From Melieria omissa (Eukaryota; Arthropoda; Insecta; Diptera; Ulidiidae): a DNA stretch of 64,000 nucleotides. The DNA lies in contig OZ020267.1 in the NCBI GenBank assembly GCA_963971225.1, positions 8,149,574-8,213,573 of the forward strand, given 5' to 3'. A program made the translations under genes and the position numbers. The notes under the pieces were generated by a model that did not search any database, was not told the DNA's origin, and worked only from the letters and a program-made list of their open reading frames with translations. Of the stretch, positions 45,490 through 57,480 are shown one piece after another (position 1 is the first letter of the stretch; each line of letters opens with the position of its first letter).

Positions 45490-47420
45490 TTTATTTAAAA
45501 AAGCTCGACAAGGGTAAAAGTTTAAACAAATATATGTAGGGTATTGTAAAATAGACGTGAAGTCTAACCGCGTCCGCGCGAACGATTTTTGAGAATGGGA
45601 AGAGTTGGAAATGGGAAAATTCGTTAAAACGAATTTGAATACTTGTCGAGCAAAAAATGTTACACCCGTGTATGTGTAAACGTGTAGGGAAATATATGTG
45701 TATATATATATATAAATATGTATATATGGGAACAAACAAATTCGTGAATGTGAATGGGTAATAAACAGATATTTGTATATGGGAATAGGGAATGTATATA
45801 AAAATTATTATAATATAAATATAATTTAAAAGTGTAGTCAAATGTGTATGAAAATTTGTCTTTATTTGTGAAAAAGTGATTTTTTTGTATGGGATGTGAG
45901 TGTGAATATACACGTATGTATGTGTATGTGTATAAATAAATATGTGTGTGTATAAATATGTGTATGTGTATATATATATTTGTATATATATGAATATATG
46001 TGTATGTGATTATTTGTATTTATTTTGTTAAATGGAAAATAAATATGTACGGGTATGTGTATATGTGTGTACAAGTGTATGTAAAAATATATTTTTAAAT
46101 ATATTTGTTAGTTGTATGTGTATTTTTTAAAATGTGTCTAATTATATAAGAAGAAAAAAACTTTCCAAAAATTGTGCACAGGTGGGATGTCTTTGTCCCA
46201 CTGTATGTATATAAAGTGTATGTGAATGTCCTATACAAGTGTATGTATAGGTATATATATGCACGATTGAAAATTTTCAATGTGCAGTGAGAATGAGCAA
46301 CTTGTCCCACTGTATCCGCTTTGTGCTTTATTGTGTATGTTTCTGCACTTGGGCCAAGCAGCGAAGTTGCGTGCTGCCAAGTGCGTGAGAATATAGCACA
46401 AAGAGAAGTGCGGGAGTATGTGCAAAGTGGGCGCGCAAAATGTATACAGCAGCTGGGCTGTCTGCTGCTGGTCTTGTGTGCAGAGAGCAAGAGGGAATGC
46501 GAAAATGGGTGCAAGTTAAAGAGTGGGAGATCAACAGCTGGAGTGCTTGCTGCTGATCTCCAATATGCACAAAGCAAAATGCGGGGGAATTAGTGCGAAT
46601 TGGAAAAATTAGTGGGAAGCAGGCTGCAGCGGGAGTTTTTGCTGCTTTGCCTGCCTATATCGCACGAAGGAAAATGCGAACACGCAAAAAGCGCCAAATT
46701 ATGCGCAGCAGCGGGATTGCTGCTGCGATAGGGGTACTGTGGCGGGGTACCAGTATATAATTTCTTTACTGGATTTTTTAAGGGTTTTTTATTTTGGGAA
46801 TGGGTATATATTTTTATTTATTTATTGATTTTTTTTAATATGTTTTGTGTTAGTGAATGTGTAATGTTAAGTGTTAATTTTGTAATAATAATTGTTGGGC
46901 TTATCTTTTTGGGGCCCAGTGCCCGAGAATGGGGATCTGCACTACTGTTTGTGCGTTTGTCCGCCGCTTGTGCGCTGATGTGTTGGCTGTTGTTGTTTGC
47001 CGTTGTTGCTGATTGTTGTTTGCCGTTGCCTGCCCTCTTCGTCTGCTTTGTGTTCTCTTGTGGTTGTGTTTGTTGTTGGATTTATGTATGTTGCCCTTCT
47101 TTTATGTGTCACTGCACTGTTTTGCACTTTTTTGTTTTTAATTTTGGAAATTTGTGCACTGTTTGTAATTGTTAATTTGTTTTTTTTTTCGTTTTGATTT
47201 TAAAAATTTTGTGATTAGTGCACTTATACACTTTTTGTTTGGTTCACTTGTTAATAGTTCCACTGTTTGTTTATGTATAGTTTAGTTTTTTGTGTCTTCT
47301 TTCACTTTTCACTGTGTTTTTGTGTAACTTTTTGTATATTGTTTGAAATTTTTGTTTTAAAAGGGTTATTATTTTAATGTTTTGTTAGTGTTTGTATATC
47401 CGCGGCGCGAGTTCGCGGTT
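45490..47420 (-). other. BEL 5' leader with TATATG repeats and hairpins
   Basis: On the element strand the leader contains, from 5' to 3', GT/T-rich DNA, four CAGC...GCTG hairpins (46447-46727), and TATATG/ATATAC repeats at about 45680-46095 next to the gag start. Plus-strand frames here are shadows. Confidence 0.6.
46447..46727 (-). repeat. four phased GCAGC hairpins in BEL leader
   Basis: Inverted repeats at 46447-46470 (CAGCAGC/GCTGCTG), 46529-46558 (GATCAACAGC/GCTGCTGATC), 46621-46652 (AGGCTGCAGC/GCTGCTTTGCCT) and 46704-46727 (CGCAGCAGC/GCTGCTGCG), spaced about 82-92 bp apart. The loops differ while the arms are kept, which suggests RNA or DNA structure rather than primary sequence is conserved. 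Confidence 0.65.
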
Positions 47421-47434
47421 GGCTCGAAGGACCA
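47421..47434 (-). other. BEL primer-binding region
   Basis: Directly inside the 5' LTR remnant, the minus strand reads TGGTCCTTCGAGCC, starting with TGG as tRNA-primer binding sites normally do. A GGTCCTTCGAGCC-type word at this place is, from memory, common in fly BEL/Pao elements. Confidence 0.5.
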
Positions 47435-47493
47435 TGTTTATGCGTATCGCGGCGGAGCGGGTTAAATAAAATACACGGTTGGGTTCGGTTTTC
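47435..47493 (-). repeat. 5' LTR remnant (59 bp)
   Basis: Identical to 42190-42248. The copy stops abruptly: on the left LTR the match would continue past GGTTTTC into TTGGTC..., but here host-like ATTTTTTTC follows. The 5' LTR is therefore truncated and lacks most of U3. Confidence 0.75.
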
Positions 47494-49949
47494 ATTTTTT
47501 TCATCAATAACAAAGTATTAATCGACCGATTGCTATTGGCATCCAATCAAACGTTGAAAATATAGCACAGGAATATAGCATTGGAAAAATGCCCACAACT
47601 TGTACTTGCGCAAATATACGCAGCTGAAACTTTTACAACATAATGTACATATTTTCTAAAACTATAAATCAGAAAATGTTTGAAAATGATAAATAATTTT
47701 GTTTTTCTAAATCAGCTTCAAAATTTTAACTCAGTTTTTATTCACCTGTTTTCTTTGTTTCATTTTATTCATTACGGAACTGCTCAGAGGTGAAAAGAAT
47801 CAGCAAAAGTTTGGTCTTGCTAGACCTGAATATTAAACCTGAATATTAAACTTACGACTACACTAAGTTTAAGGGAGTTGGTCATAATTGATTTTGAAAT
47901 ATTGAACCTCAAAGTGAACGCAAAAATGTGCTGTTTGTTTGTTTGTTTCAATACTGTAAGAGCTTACTTAAAGAGCATATAACTTCTATATTATCGAATT
48001 GTTTTTGTAAAAACTTGGGATTTCTTTTTATTAAAGTATTTCCAACAAAACCTCATACTCAGATTTTTTGGTTATAGCATTGAATTTTGTCATTTTTTCA
48101 GTACTCTCAAGACTGTTAGTAGTATGAGCGAACGTAGCCACATTCAAACTGAATTCTTGTGAGTCCCAGTGCGTTAATTTGGGAGAGTTGCGCCTTTAAA
48201 AGTGAGGTATCTTAATAAGCCACGTATGTGTGCCTTTGTAAGTGTCCTTTCATGAAGAAAACTGCCACTCGAACCTTACATAGTCTAACTTAAACTGCCT
48301 CATTTCAATCACTGACAAACGCAATAGTGTTTTGGAGGTTGAAAACCTTTAAAATCTGTTTACTACTAATTTTCTTTCTAAAAATTTGGTTTCAAATGAT
48401 AGTGAACACCAAAGTTTTGTATGGGAACCGTCTTCTAAAATGAAATGTGTGCGCCACTGGCCTCGAAGACCTCTTAATTTTCTTACCTACTTTGTTTTTC
48501 CCATATGAGCCCACGGCTTAGGTTTCAAAATAGTTAAGTATTTAGTCCCTCGAGCGACTTAGCTGTGGTTTGACACCTCACTTTTTCTTGCTCCTGCTGT
48601 GAGTCCTTTTATTATGTTCATTTTAGAATAAAATACAAAAAACTCAAGTAAGAACTACTGAAAACGTATAATTAATTCAAGCAGAATTAAATTTTATAGT
48701 AAAAAACGTAATTCTATTAATTACAAAAGTAAGTAATTTCAAAGTAACTTAATAAAATTTTAATAATTACTATTTAAATAAAACTTGAAAATCTATTGCG
48801 GCAAAATCTGGGATTGTGGCAGAAATCGGAAAAGTTCAATGCTTTTTGAATAGAAAGAAAGACACACAATCGCACACATTCGGTGGTGATTCGAAGGGAT
48901 GCAGCGTGCATGGACAATGGACTCAATGGGTTGGTGTGTTTGGAAAATGTTTTTGCGAAACTTTGAAAAGATGTAAACTTTTCTTAAGAACTCCAATTTG
49001 CTGCGCCATAGTCCTAAGCAAAGGATCAAAAACTTAAACTCACACCAAATAGTTTAGTTTCTCCCACTTCTTTCAAAAATGAACTCTAAAACAGATAATA
49101 AGTTCAAAACTTCTCAAAATGAGGTTCGTTTTAAAGGCCACCAGGATTTTATTTCATCAGCATTGCTTTCTCGGCGCCAATTTTTTTCATCAAACTCTAA
49201 AATTTTCAGTGCATTAACCCCAGTTTGCATTTATTATGAATGTATTCAATTATCGTTAAACTAACAACATGAAAATACCAAAACGTAAATGCAAATTTTA
49301 ATTTGCCATTGCAAAACACAAATTAGTATTTAATTAATTCAATTTACAGAAATTACATGAAAATTTCATAAAGCAATAATTGAACAAAAACACTTTCGTG
49401 AGTTTATTGCCAACATTTACAAATGAAATATACAAATTATGCAGACACTTTTTGCAAAGTAAAATTGTGTTTGTCAGTATGTAATTGGTTTGGTTGCAGT
49501 TTAATTTATGCGAAACATTTGATTGCATTTCATTAAATTTAAATATCAGCAGTCAAATCGGTTTGTCAATTGATGGAGTGCAGTCATGTCACACAATTTT
49601 TTTATATGTTGGTTTTACATGTTTTTATGCAATATTATATAATTGTGTGGAATACACATTTTTTTGAACGCATTTAAATTGCCAAAAAAAAATATTAAGC
49701 TATAGTAAACTAAGCACAAAATCAACGATTATAGAGAAAAACTATTGGAGAATCAAATTAATTTGAAACTGAATTTGAAGTTTTGTGTTTTTTATTTGGA
49801 ATTTTGCGTTACATTCAAATTTTTAAATAAAGCAAAAGTGTTTATGTATGTTTGCCATTGACACCACAGCTATTGGAAGAACTTAGGTCCAACTCTATTT
49901 AACTATCCACTTACTTAGGTTTATATTTCAACATGAATTGGATGCGCTT
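47494..49949. other. non-coding DNA with a LINE tail relic
   Basis: A CCTGAATATTAAA word is duplicated in tandem at 47824-47850, and the LINE tail relic lies at 48205-48298. No host gene recognised. Confidence 0.5.
48205..48298 (+). mobile_element. degraded LINE 3' tail
   Basis: Aligns word by word with the tail of the LINE at 695-1420: GAGGTATC..AATAAGCCA, then TGTGTGCC...AAGTGTCC, then AACTGCCACTCGAACC and a decayed TAACC-type end. No coding part remains. Confidence 0.55.
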
Positions 49950-51450
49950 AAGGTGGCAACTGAGATGAGCTGAATTGGTTTATCTATTGTAATCTAAATT
50001 ATACAATTTATCTTCGACACAAAGCAATAGTACCTGAATATATGTTCAGGGATCCATAGTGAGGGAGTCGAGATACTTGAAGTACATATTGTCTCTGTTT
50101 TCTTCCTCAAAGATTGACCTTAATCGATGGTTGAAGAGAAGCCAGAAGCCCTTAATGGAATAAGCTCACAAACTGGATTTAGTTTCTGATGAAATCCAGG
50201 CTATGTTAAAGGCAGTGATACTTGAAATATGGGCCGTCATAAGATTGGTCTTTAAACAATTTATCTTGTGCCAATGTAAAAGGATTTCATAACGCGTCGG
50301 GCCAAATCACCAATATTCATCGTTCGATGTTTATCGGACTCTTCCTAGTCATAACATTGACCTTATTGACTTTATAAATCCTCTTCTCATAATGAAGAGA
50401 TTCCCTAACAAATCGAACCAAAACACTAATGTGGTCTTCGGTGGTCTTCCTAGTAAAATCATTGGCCTCAAACTATACAATTCCTTTTCATCCGATGTAT
50501 GAAGAGATTTTTTAACAAATCGAACTACACCACCGATGTTTATCTCTCTTCAGGGTCCCATGCTGAGATGGGACAGTGATACTTCAATCGAGGTAGATCG
50601 TCTTCCTGGTCATCACATTCATCCTAAACAATACAGTTCCTCTTCAACCGTTGTATGAAGGAAACCTTTACAAGACAACCAATGTTCATCTCTTTTCAGG
50701 GTCCCATGCAGAGTTAGGACAGTGACTCTTCAATCGTTAGTCGTTTTGTTAGTCATAATATTGTTCCCAAACTATACGATTCCAATGTTTGAAAAGATTT
50801 CTCGTTATTCAGGCATCAATGCAGAGTTGGGACAGTGTATTGTACGTAGCTCTTCTATTCATTATATAGAACCCAAACTTTGCTAACGACGATGTTATTC
50901 CTACTTTGCTTGTTTTTTTTACTTTATATGTGTGTTGAACTAAATTAAAATGAAATCAAGTTATAAAAAAACAATTTGTCAAAAATGAAAAAATAAAAAA
51001 TCAATGTTCGAACGAAATTCAACCTCATCGGCAGCGAAATAAATAAACTTAACGAAGCTGCTTAGCCGATGATCGAAGGTGTTTCTACGAATTGAAAAAA
51101 AAAACCAATAAAATTTGCCAACTAGGCATCAATGCAGAGGTATGACAGGGATACCTACTTGAAGTGCAGGTCGCCCTTTCACGGTCATAACATTGACCCC
51201 AAACTATACCATTCCTCTGCAACCAATGAATGAAGAATTCCTTTACAAATCAAGTTAAAATTCCGATGTTCATTTCTGTTCAGGGACCCATGCAGACATG
51301 GGACACCGATACTTGAATTGTAAGTGGTCTGACATAATATTGATCCAAAAGTATGGAATTCCCCTTCAACCAATATTTAAAGAAAAGGTTTAAAGAATTG
51401 AGCCAAAAAAACCGATGCTCATTGCAAATCAGCTAAAGTCAGGTAGTGAT
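49950..51450 (+). repeat. degenerate tandem array, unit about 147 bp
   Basis: Repeating order: 'ttcagggtcccatgcagagt', then 'gggacagtgatacttcaat', 'ggtcataacattgaccc', 'aaactatacaattcctctt', then 'aacc..tgtatgaagag', 'caaatcgaaccaa', 'accgatgttcatctc'. Copies of the GGGACAGTGAT region lie near 50576, 50722, 50833, 51145 and 51300. A stretch of about 220 bp (50890-51110) is unrelated AT-rich DNA. Copies are strongly diverged. Confidence 0.7.
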
Positions 51451-51789
51451 ATATGAAGTGATTACTACTTGAAATCTTTCTTCCCAAGAATCCAACTATA
51501 GCTGAGACAGCTTCCGTTGGAAAAGTAGTCACAAGGAACTTGCGAGCTCGTAATGCTATTAAAACAATATTTTACGCGCATATTTGTTTGTTTTTAGAAC
51601 AACTTCAGTGCGTTAAATTCTTTGAACCACTTTGAAGAAAATCTCAGAATATTCTTGAAGAATATCTTTAAAGAATATTATTCTCAAAGAATGTCAGAAG
51701 ACGAATTACATATCGTAAAGTTTTATTCTAAAATTTCAATTGATATTTTTTCTCTTTCAAGTAAAAACTAGGTTTATCAATTTTATAAT

Positions 51790-52190
51790 ATTTTAACCTT
51801 TTCGACCCCAAAGTTGTCTAAGAGCAATTTCATCTATTTGTCATCTTATAGCAAAAGCTACGATTGATTTATGGGTTTGATATAAGTAAGCACCAACAAA
51901 ATAGTATTTTTGGAAGTGGATGCAAAGCAAATTACAAACATTTTACTGTCTTCCTCAAAATAATTTCCAATAATTTGCAGCGATATCAGGGAAAGTTTGT
52001 GTTCTAATTTAAGTCTACAAATTGGGTGCGTTTGATCAAAACCCAGTTTCTTTAATAATGGTTAAATAAATTCAAAAAGTGATAATTTTGTATTTTTCCA
52101 TAAATATGAAATAATTTTTCTGTAATTAAAAAATATTGAGAACAAATTTATTTAATCCGTTTTAAGCTAAAATTAGTTAAAAGTAAACTA
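51790..52190 (-). repeat. unknown dispersed repeat, copy 2 (inverted)
   Basis: Reverse-complement counterpart of 25230-25620. Shared words on the minus strand are CAACTTTGGGGTCGAAAA, TAAATCAATCGTAGCTTTTG, GTTTTGATCAAACGC and TTTATGGAAAAATAC. The copies differ by scattered substitutions and small indels and lose similarity beyond about 51790 and 52200. No coding potential. Confidence 0.65.
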
Positions 52191-52199
52191 GCTCTACAA

Positions 52200-54270
52200 C
52201 GCTAACAATGAGGCGAGGTGACTTCAAATGTCGTGTGCACACTTGTTAGACAAAAGTTTCATGATTTAAATAGCAAAAAGTAATAACGAGACACAGGGTA
52301 ATTTCGTTGTTGAAAGTGTTAAAGGGGTTTTCATTGAGTGTATCTTCAATTTAAAACTTAATAAACAGAGTTGAGTGTGAGATATGACAGATGCCTTCTT
52401 TATAGATTAAAATTCATTCAGTAACATTTCAAATGTTATCATTCAAAAGGCCTTCACAGGTTCCTCTTCAAGGTTCCAAACAAAGGATTATAGTTTGTAT
52501 GACTCTGTTGCATACATAAGTCTATCTGGATCTCATCAATGCTTTCAATGGTTTGCCTTCGAGATGTTTAGTAGTTGTTGTTTTGTTGCTACTAACCAGT
52601 GACTTAAAGTAGTCCCAAGCAAAAAAGTCTGAAGACTTTAAAACGTAAAATTTTAGCGCTCATTCTGCATATCGCCTCTTTTAGAAATTAAGCGCTCTGG
52701 AAACTTTTCTTGTAACAATGGCCACCTGAAACGTCTAAGAAATAAGCTATCAAAGTACGCACATAGTAATTTAAAGACACTTTATAATGAATACTTTCAT
52801 ACCTAACATACATTCATATATATAAATCCTAAATATAAGCAAAAATTACAAGTTTCAATATATTGAAAAAAGATTTCGATTAGTAAAAGTCGATCTGTAT
52901 TTAAGAATCCAATAAGAAGTCTCTCGTTCCTTAAATCCAAACGTTAATGTTTCCAATACAACTGGCCCAACATACAGAAGTATTAAGTCAGTCAGACAGA
53001 TTAATTGGCAACCACTGAGAAGCCGATTAAGTTATGCAGCTTTACACAGCTACACAGACAATCACAGGTTAATTGCTATCTGCATTTAATTAATTGTGAT
53101 TTTAATTTTGTCAAATTTGCATTAAATAGCCAGCAACTGCCACAGCCGCATTGCCATCAGCACTTAATGCAAATATTTGTGCAAACAAAACCGAAAAGCA
53201 GAAAACAAAAAAACTTGAACGTTTCAGTAAACATTTTATGAAATGGAGATTCGAATTTTCATTTGGAAACTGCAGTCGAGCACAATTGGCGCTTCGCATA
53301 GAGCGAAATGCGCGCGCGCGTTCATATTGAAAGGCGGAAAACTTTCGCCGCGGAATGTGTATTTATCGGGCAAATTATCGAGTCGTGGCAAATGAATTAT
53401 TCATAAAATGCAGCAAAAGTTGAACCGCAGCAACAACAGCAGCGGTGAAGGCGGCTGTTCATAGAGCAAAGTTAAACGAAATGTAAAGCAACGGACGCAG
53501 CGGGCAAAGTTGCTGGCACAATGGCGCTGATTTTGTTGCGCACAACGCAGGACTGTTGGACTGTTTTGTGTTTGGCGGTGGGTGTGGCAGGCTTTTGCAT
53601 AGTTGGCTGTTGGTAGCTGTTGATTTGTTCAGCTTGCGTTGTTTGTTGCGGTTCATGTGCGCTACAGTCAAGTAGCCCAGTTAGCTCTAAAGCCCAATTA
53701 AGCATGCGACGTGTATTGTGTATTCAACTCGCTTTCGTTCTATTGAAATGGAAACGTAATGAAATAGTTTTCATGTTCAGGATATCAAGTTATTGATCGC
53801 TTTATTTTTATATGCATACAAATACAGACAAATATGGCTAATACACATACATACACATAGGAAGATGTGTGTGTAAATGCACGTTGGCCATCGAGTGACC
53901 GGCAGACGGTTGAAACAATTAGCTAAATGGTCTGCTGACAGCCGCATACACTCACACACACATACACACAGACACGTACACATTCAGCAAGTGAAGAGCG
54001 ACTTGAGTGAAATCGAAAGTACAATGTCAGTGTGAAGTGAAAAACACTTAAGAAAAGTGACATAAAGCGGTTAACTGTCCGTCGGAGACTATTGGCCTGT
54101 GGCTTTTGGCAGCTGCTTCAACGTTCATTGTGTCAATTATCATTAAATGTGCTCCTAGTATATTTAAGAAAAAACTCATACGTGCCAAAAGTGCTAACAA
54201 CATCAAGTTGAAAGCTGCTAGCTGCAATTTTTCGTCAGATCCATTATACAAACATCCATATAAACATATA
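52200..54270. other. non-coding DNA, no gene seen
   Basis: Includes a short GC alternating run near 53310-53320 and CA-rich patches near 53840-53975. No gene recognised. Confidence 0.5.
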
Positions 54271-54272
54271 TA

Positions 54273-54791
54273 CTACATGGGCTGAAAAGTCTTTGGCCTG
54301 ACATAGAGATGGCGCCAAAAATTAAGAATTATTGTGTTGTACATGGAAAACCATCCTTAACTTAGATTCTGTCAAAGTTTCATGACATTTGGTTGACTCG
54401 TTTTCAAGTTATTGCTTTCGAAGTGACGCTACCTCTGAATTTTTGTAAACAATGGAAAAAAGTGAATTTCGTGTTTTGATAAAACATTGCTATTTGATGG
54501 GCAAAAATACAGTGGAAACAAAAGCATGGCTTGATAAATGTTATAATACATCTGTATTTTTGCCCATCAAATAGCAATGTTTTATCAAAACACGAAATTC
54601 ACTTTTTTCCATTGTTTACAAAAATTCAGAGGTAGCGTCACTTCGAAAGCAATAACTTGAAAACGAGTCAACCAAATGTCATGAAACTTTGACAGAATCT
54701 AAGTTAAGGATGGTTTTCCATGTACAACACAATAATTCTTAATTTTTGGCGCCATCTCTATGTCAGGCCAAAGACTTTTCAGCCCATGTAG
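54273..54791. mobile_element. 519-bp fold-back mariner element
   Basis: Two inverted arms of exactly 240 bp (54273-54512 and 54552-54791) surround a 39-bp loop. I see no mismatch or indel between the arms. Each outer end starts CTACATGGGCTGAAAAG, and a TA lies on each side (54271-54272, 54792-54793), the Tc1/mariner target duplication. Reading inward, each arm contains the mariner leader and the start of a transposase: MEKSEFRVLIKHCYLMG from 54451, continuing as KNTVETKAWLDKCYNTS into the loop. The 3' half of the parent mariner is absent; the right side is a second copy of the 5' end. It cannot encode transposase, but both ends are intact for mobilisation in trans. Arm identity suggests recent formation or insertion. 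Confidence 0.9.
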
Positions 54792-54793
54792 TA

Positions 54794-55769
54794 AATGTAC
54801 ATGGTTGTCTATGTTTGCGGTTGTGTGCAACATTTGCCATTTGGCGTTTTTAATTACGCCCTGAAGTAGGCCACAAAAATTAAATTTCATTACACCTTAA
54901 TGCCGAAAGGTAATCAAAAACGGCCGCACCACCCAGTGCCCACGTACATGTACACACAAACTCAGCCAACGCCAAAAATGAAGAACATACACATTCAGAA
55001 GCAGCCAGCAACACCTCGGCACTGTTTCGGCAGTGAAATGTTGCGCATTCGCCTAAGCAGAGCGGAAAGGCGCGCGAAAAATTGTTGCGAAAGCACGTAC
55101 TGGCAATTTTCCTGCGCCCTGCGTTTATGGATGCAACAGCAGCAAAATCAATTTCAAGTCATTAAATGAAATGAACCTTTATTGAGGAGCAGCAATGGCC
55201 GGCAGCATTAAGCCTCAACACTGCCAATGGAACTAAGAAGAGGCCAAAAAAAATAACGTATCTATACGCACTGGTATGAACAAATATAAAATATAAATGA
55301 GCAAACGGTAGTTGAAAAACATAAGTACAGAAATGTTTGATGCATTGAATGGCAAAGAGAGAGAAAGTAAAATCTAGACTCGCGTGGAAAGGAAAAAGAT
55401 GCCTTGAATAGGGGAACGCGGTACTTTGTTATAATAAGAAATACAATATTTATTTTTGCTTTATTTTTATATTGATGCCATTAGAAAGATAAGATTTTGT
55501 GCTAAAGAAACTTTTCAGACAACTTTGTAATTGCTTGACTCAGTTTTGGTTTGAAAGAGAAAGTTTGCCATATTTGACAGTTTTTCTTCTAATATTTAAA
55601 ACTGACTCACAGCTCCCAAAGCCATCTTTGCTAGTTTCAAATTTACTAAAGACGAGCCTGATTAGCATTGCCGACGTTGTTGTTGTAGTTGCTCACTTGC
55701 TGCTGGCAACTAATGCACTAATAAATGCTTAGAGCGACCAGTTGGAATGTTAAGTTTTGTTAAGCATTA
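54794..55769. other. non-coding DNA, no gene seen
   Basis: Unremarkable sequence; short frames only. Confidence 0.5.
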
Positions 55770-57480
55770 TTGGCAATTTTTTTACATTTGTACTAAATAA
55801 ATTGGCAACAATTTTTTTCATTCAATTTATCTTTAAAAAATTTTAATTATTTCTATACATTTGTATTAAATAAATTTTTTAGAAATTAAAAAAAAAATTA
55901 AATTTTTTTTTCAAAATATTTACTATTTCTATACGTTTGTACTAAATAAATTTTCAAAATTTTTTGTTAATTCCATTTATTTTTAAGAATTTCAAAATTT
56001 TTTTTTTTATTAAATTTATTTAAAAAAAATTTTAAATTTTCAATTCAATTCAATTTATTTTTCAAAAATTTTAATTATTTCTATACATATGTACTAAATA
56101 CATTTTCAATATTTTTTTGTAATTCAATCTATTTTAAAAAAATTTTAATTATTGCTACACATATGTACTAAATAAATTTTCAAAACTTGTTTTTTAATTC
56201 ATTTTATTTATTTTTAAAAATTTTTAATATTTCTATACATTTGTACTAAATAAATTTTCAAAATTTATTAAATTCAATTTATCTTTAAAAAATTTTAATT
56301 ATTTCTATACATTTGTACTAAATAAATTTTCAAAATTTGTTGTTAATTCAATTTATTGTTAAGAATTTCAAAATTGTTTTTTATTACATTTATTTTAAAA
56401 AATTTTTAATTATTTCTATACATACATATGTACTAAAAAATTTTCAAAATTTTTTTTTAATTCAATTTATTTTAAAAAAATTTTAATTATTTCTATACAT
56501 ATGTACTAAATACATTTTCAATATTTTTTGGTAATTCAATCTATTTTAAAAAAATTGTAATTATTGCTACACATATGTACTAAATAAATTTTCAAAACTT
56601 GTTTTTTAATTCAATTTATTTTTAAAAATTTTAATTATTTCTATACATTTGTACTAAATAAATTTTAAAAAGTTTTTAAAATTCAATTTAACTTTAAACA
56701 ATTTTAATTATTTCTATACATATGTACTAAAAAAATTTTCACAATTTTTGTTTTCCATTCAATATATTTAAAAAAATTTTAATTATTTCTACACATATAT
56801 AAATATAAATAAATTTTCAAAATTTGTTTTTTAATTCAATTTATTTCAAAAAATTTTTAATTATTTCTATACATATTGTTACGAATACTAAGTCTAGTGG
56901 GCTGTCACGTATCTCTGGATTGTGTGATTTGAAAATAAAACACAGTCAGTTTCTTAAACGCAGACAATAAAATACACCAACAGTCACTTTATTATTCACA
57001 GTTTACACTTTACTGTTCGTACACTTAAGTATTTGCTTAATTATTCCGTGTGGCAACTTCACTTGTCAAAACCAGACTGACTCGTTGCCCGCATCCGGCC
57101 GCCTTTTATACTCTGTCCGGCCATCGCGCAGATCGTTCCCGCACATTCCGGAGTGGACTAAATGCTTCCCTGCTGATCGCGACCATTGTTGCCAGATTGG
57201 ACTAAAAGTTATTATCGCGGCCGTCGTTGCCGGATTGGGTTATGGCACGGCACGTAGCGGCAGGGTTGCTTTGCACCGCGACGACTGTCTCATCGTTACA
57301 ATATGTACTAAACAAATTTTCAAAATTTTTTTTAATTCAATTTATATTGAAAAATTTTAATTATTTCTACACATATGTACTAAAAAAATTTTCAAGATTT
57401 TTTTTTATTCAATTTATTTTAAAAAAATTTTAATTATTTCTCTGTATGTATTGTAGTACTAAATAAATTTTCAAACATTT
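55770..57480. repeat. AT-rich tandem array, unit about 76 bp
   Basis: Around 20 copies of a unit reading 'aattcaatttatttt', 'aaaaattttaattatttct', 'atacatatgtactaaataaa' and 'ttttcaaaatt'. TGTACTAAAT or variants occur near 55790, 55862, 55937, 56089, 56166, 56244, 56577 and 56650. A solo LTR at 56877-57300 interrupts one unit; removing it restores the unit (ACATAT|GTACTAA). Confidence 0.85.
56877..57300 (-). mobile_element. solo LTR, gypsy-type, 424 bp
   Basis: Starts TGTTACGA and ends TCGTTACA, with TG...CA borders and short inverted ends. ATAT flanks it on both sides (56873-56876, 57301-57304), a 4-bp target duplication typical of Ty3/gypsy integration. Promoter signals on the minus strand fix its orientation: TATAAAAG at 57110-57103, then an initiator TCAGTCT at 57080-57074, about 30 bp downstream, and AATAAA at 56993-56988. 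No internal region is present, so the body was probably lost by recombination between the two LTRs. Confidence 0.85.

Larger units (their letters stand above)
42190..47493 (-). mobile_element. BEL/Pao LTR retrotransposon, pol-deleted
   Basis: The element reads on the minus strand from 47493 to 42190. It has the order short 5' LTR remnant, primer-binding region, about 1.9-kb leader, gag-protease frame, about 750 bp of non-coding sequence, and 3' LTR end. The outer 59 bp are identical at both ends (42190-42248 and 47435-47493). No reverse transcriptase, RNase H or integrase sequence is present, whereas BEL/Pao elements normally carry them in one frame after the protease. It is therefore an internally deleted, non-autonomous copy. 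I found no clear host target-site duplication, so the outer limits may be truncated. Confidence 0.85.

Noticed and set aside
48447..48459. GTGCGCCACTGG as another hAT-like end
   Set aside because: Sequence inside this end does not resemble the element at 16731 and no second end was found.
54451..54551. Functional small mariner protein in the fold-back element
   Set aside because: Only the first 34 or so codons exist before the loop and inverted arm; no catalytic region.
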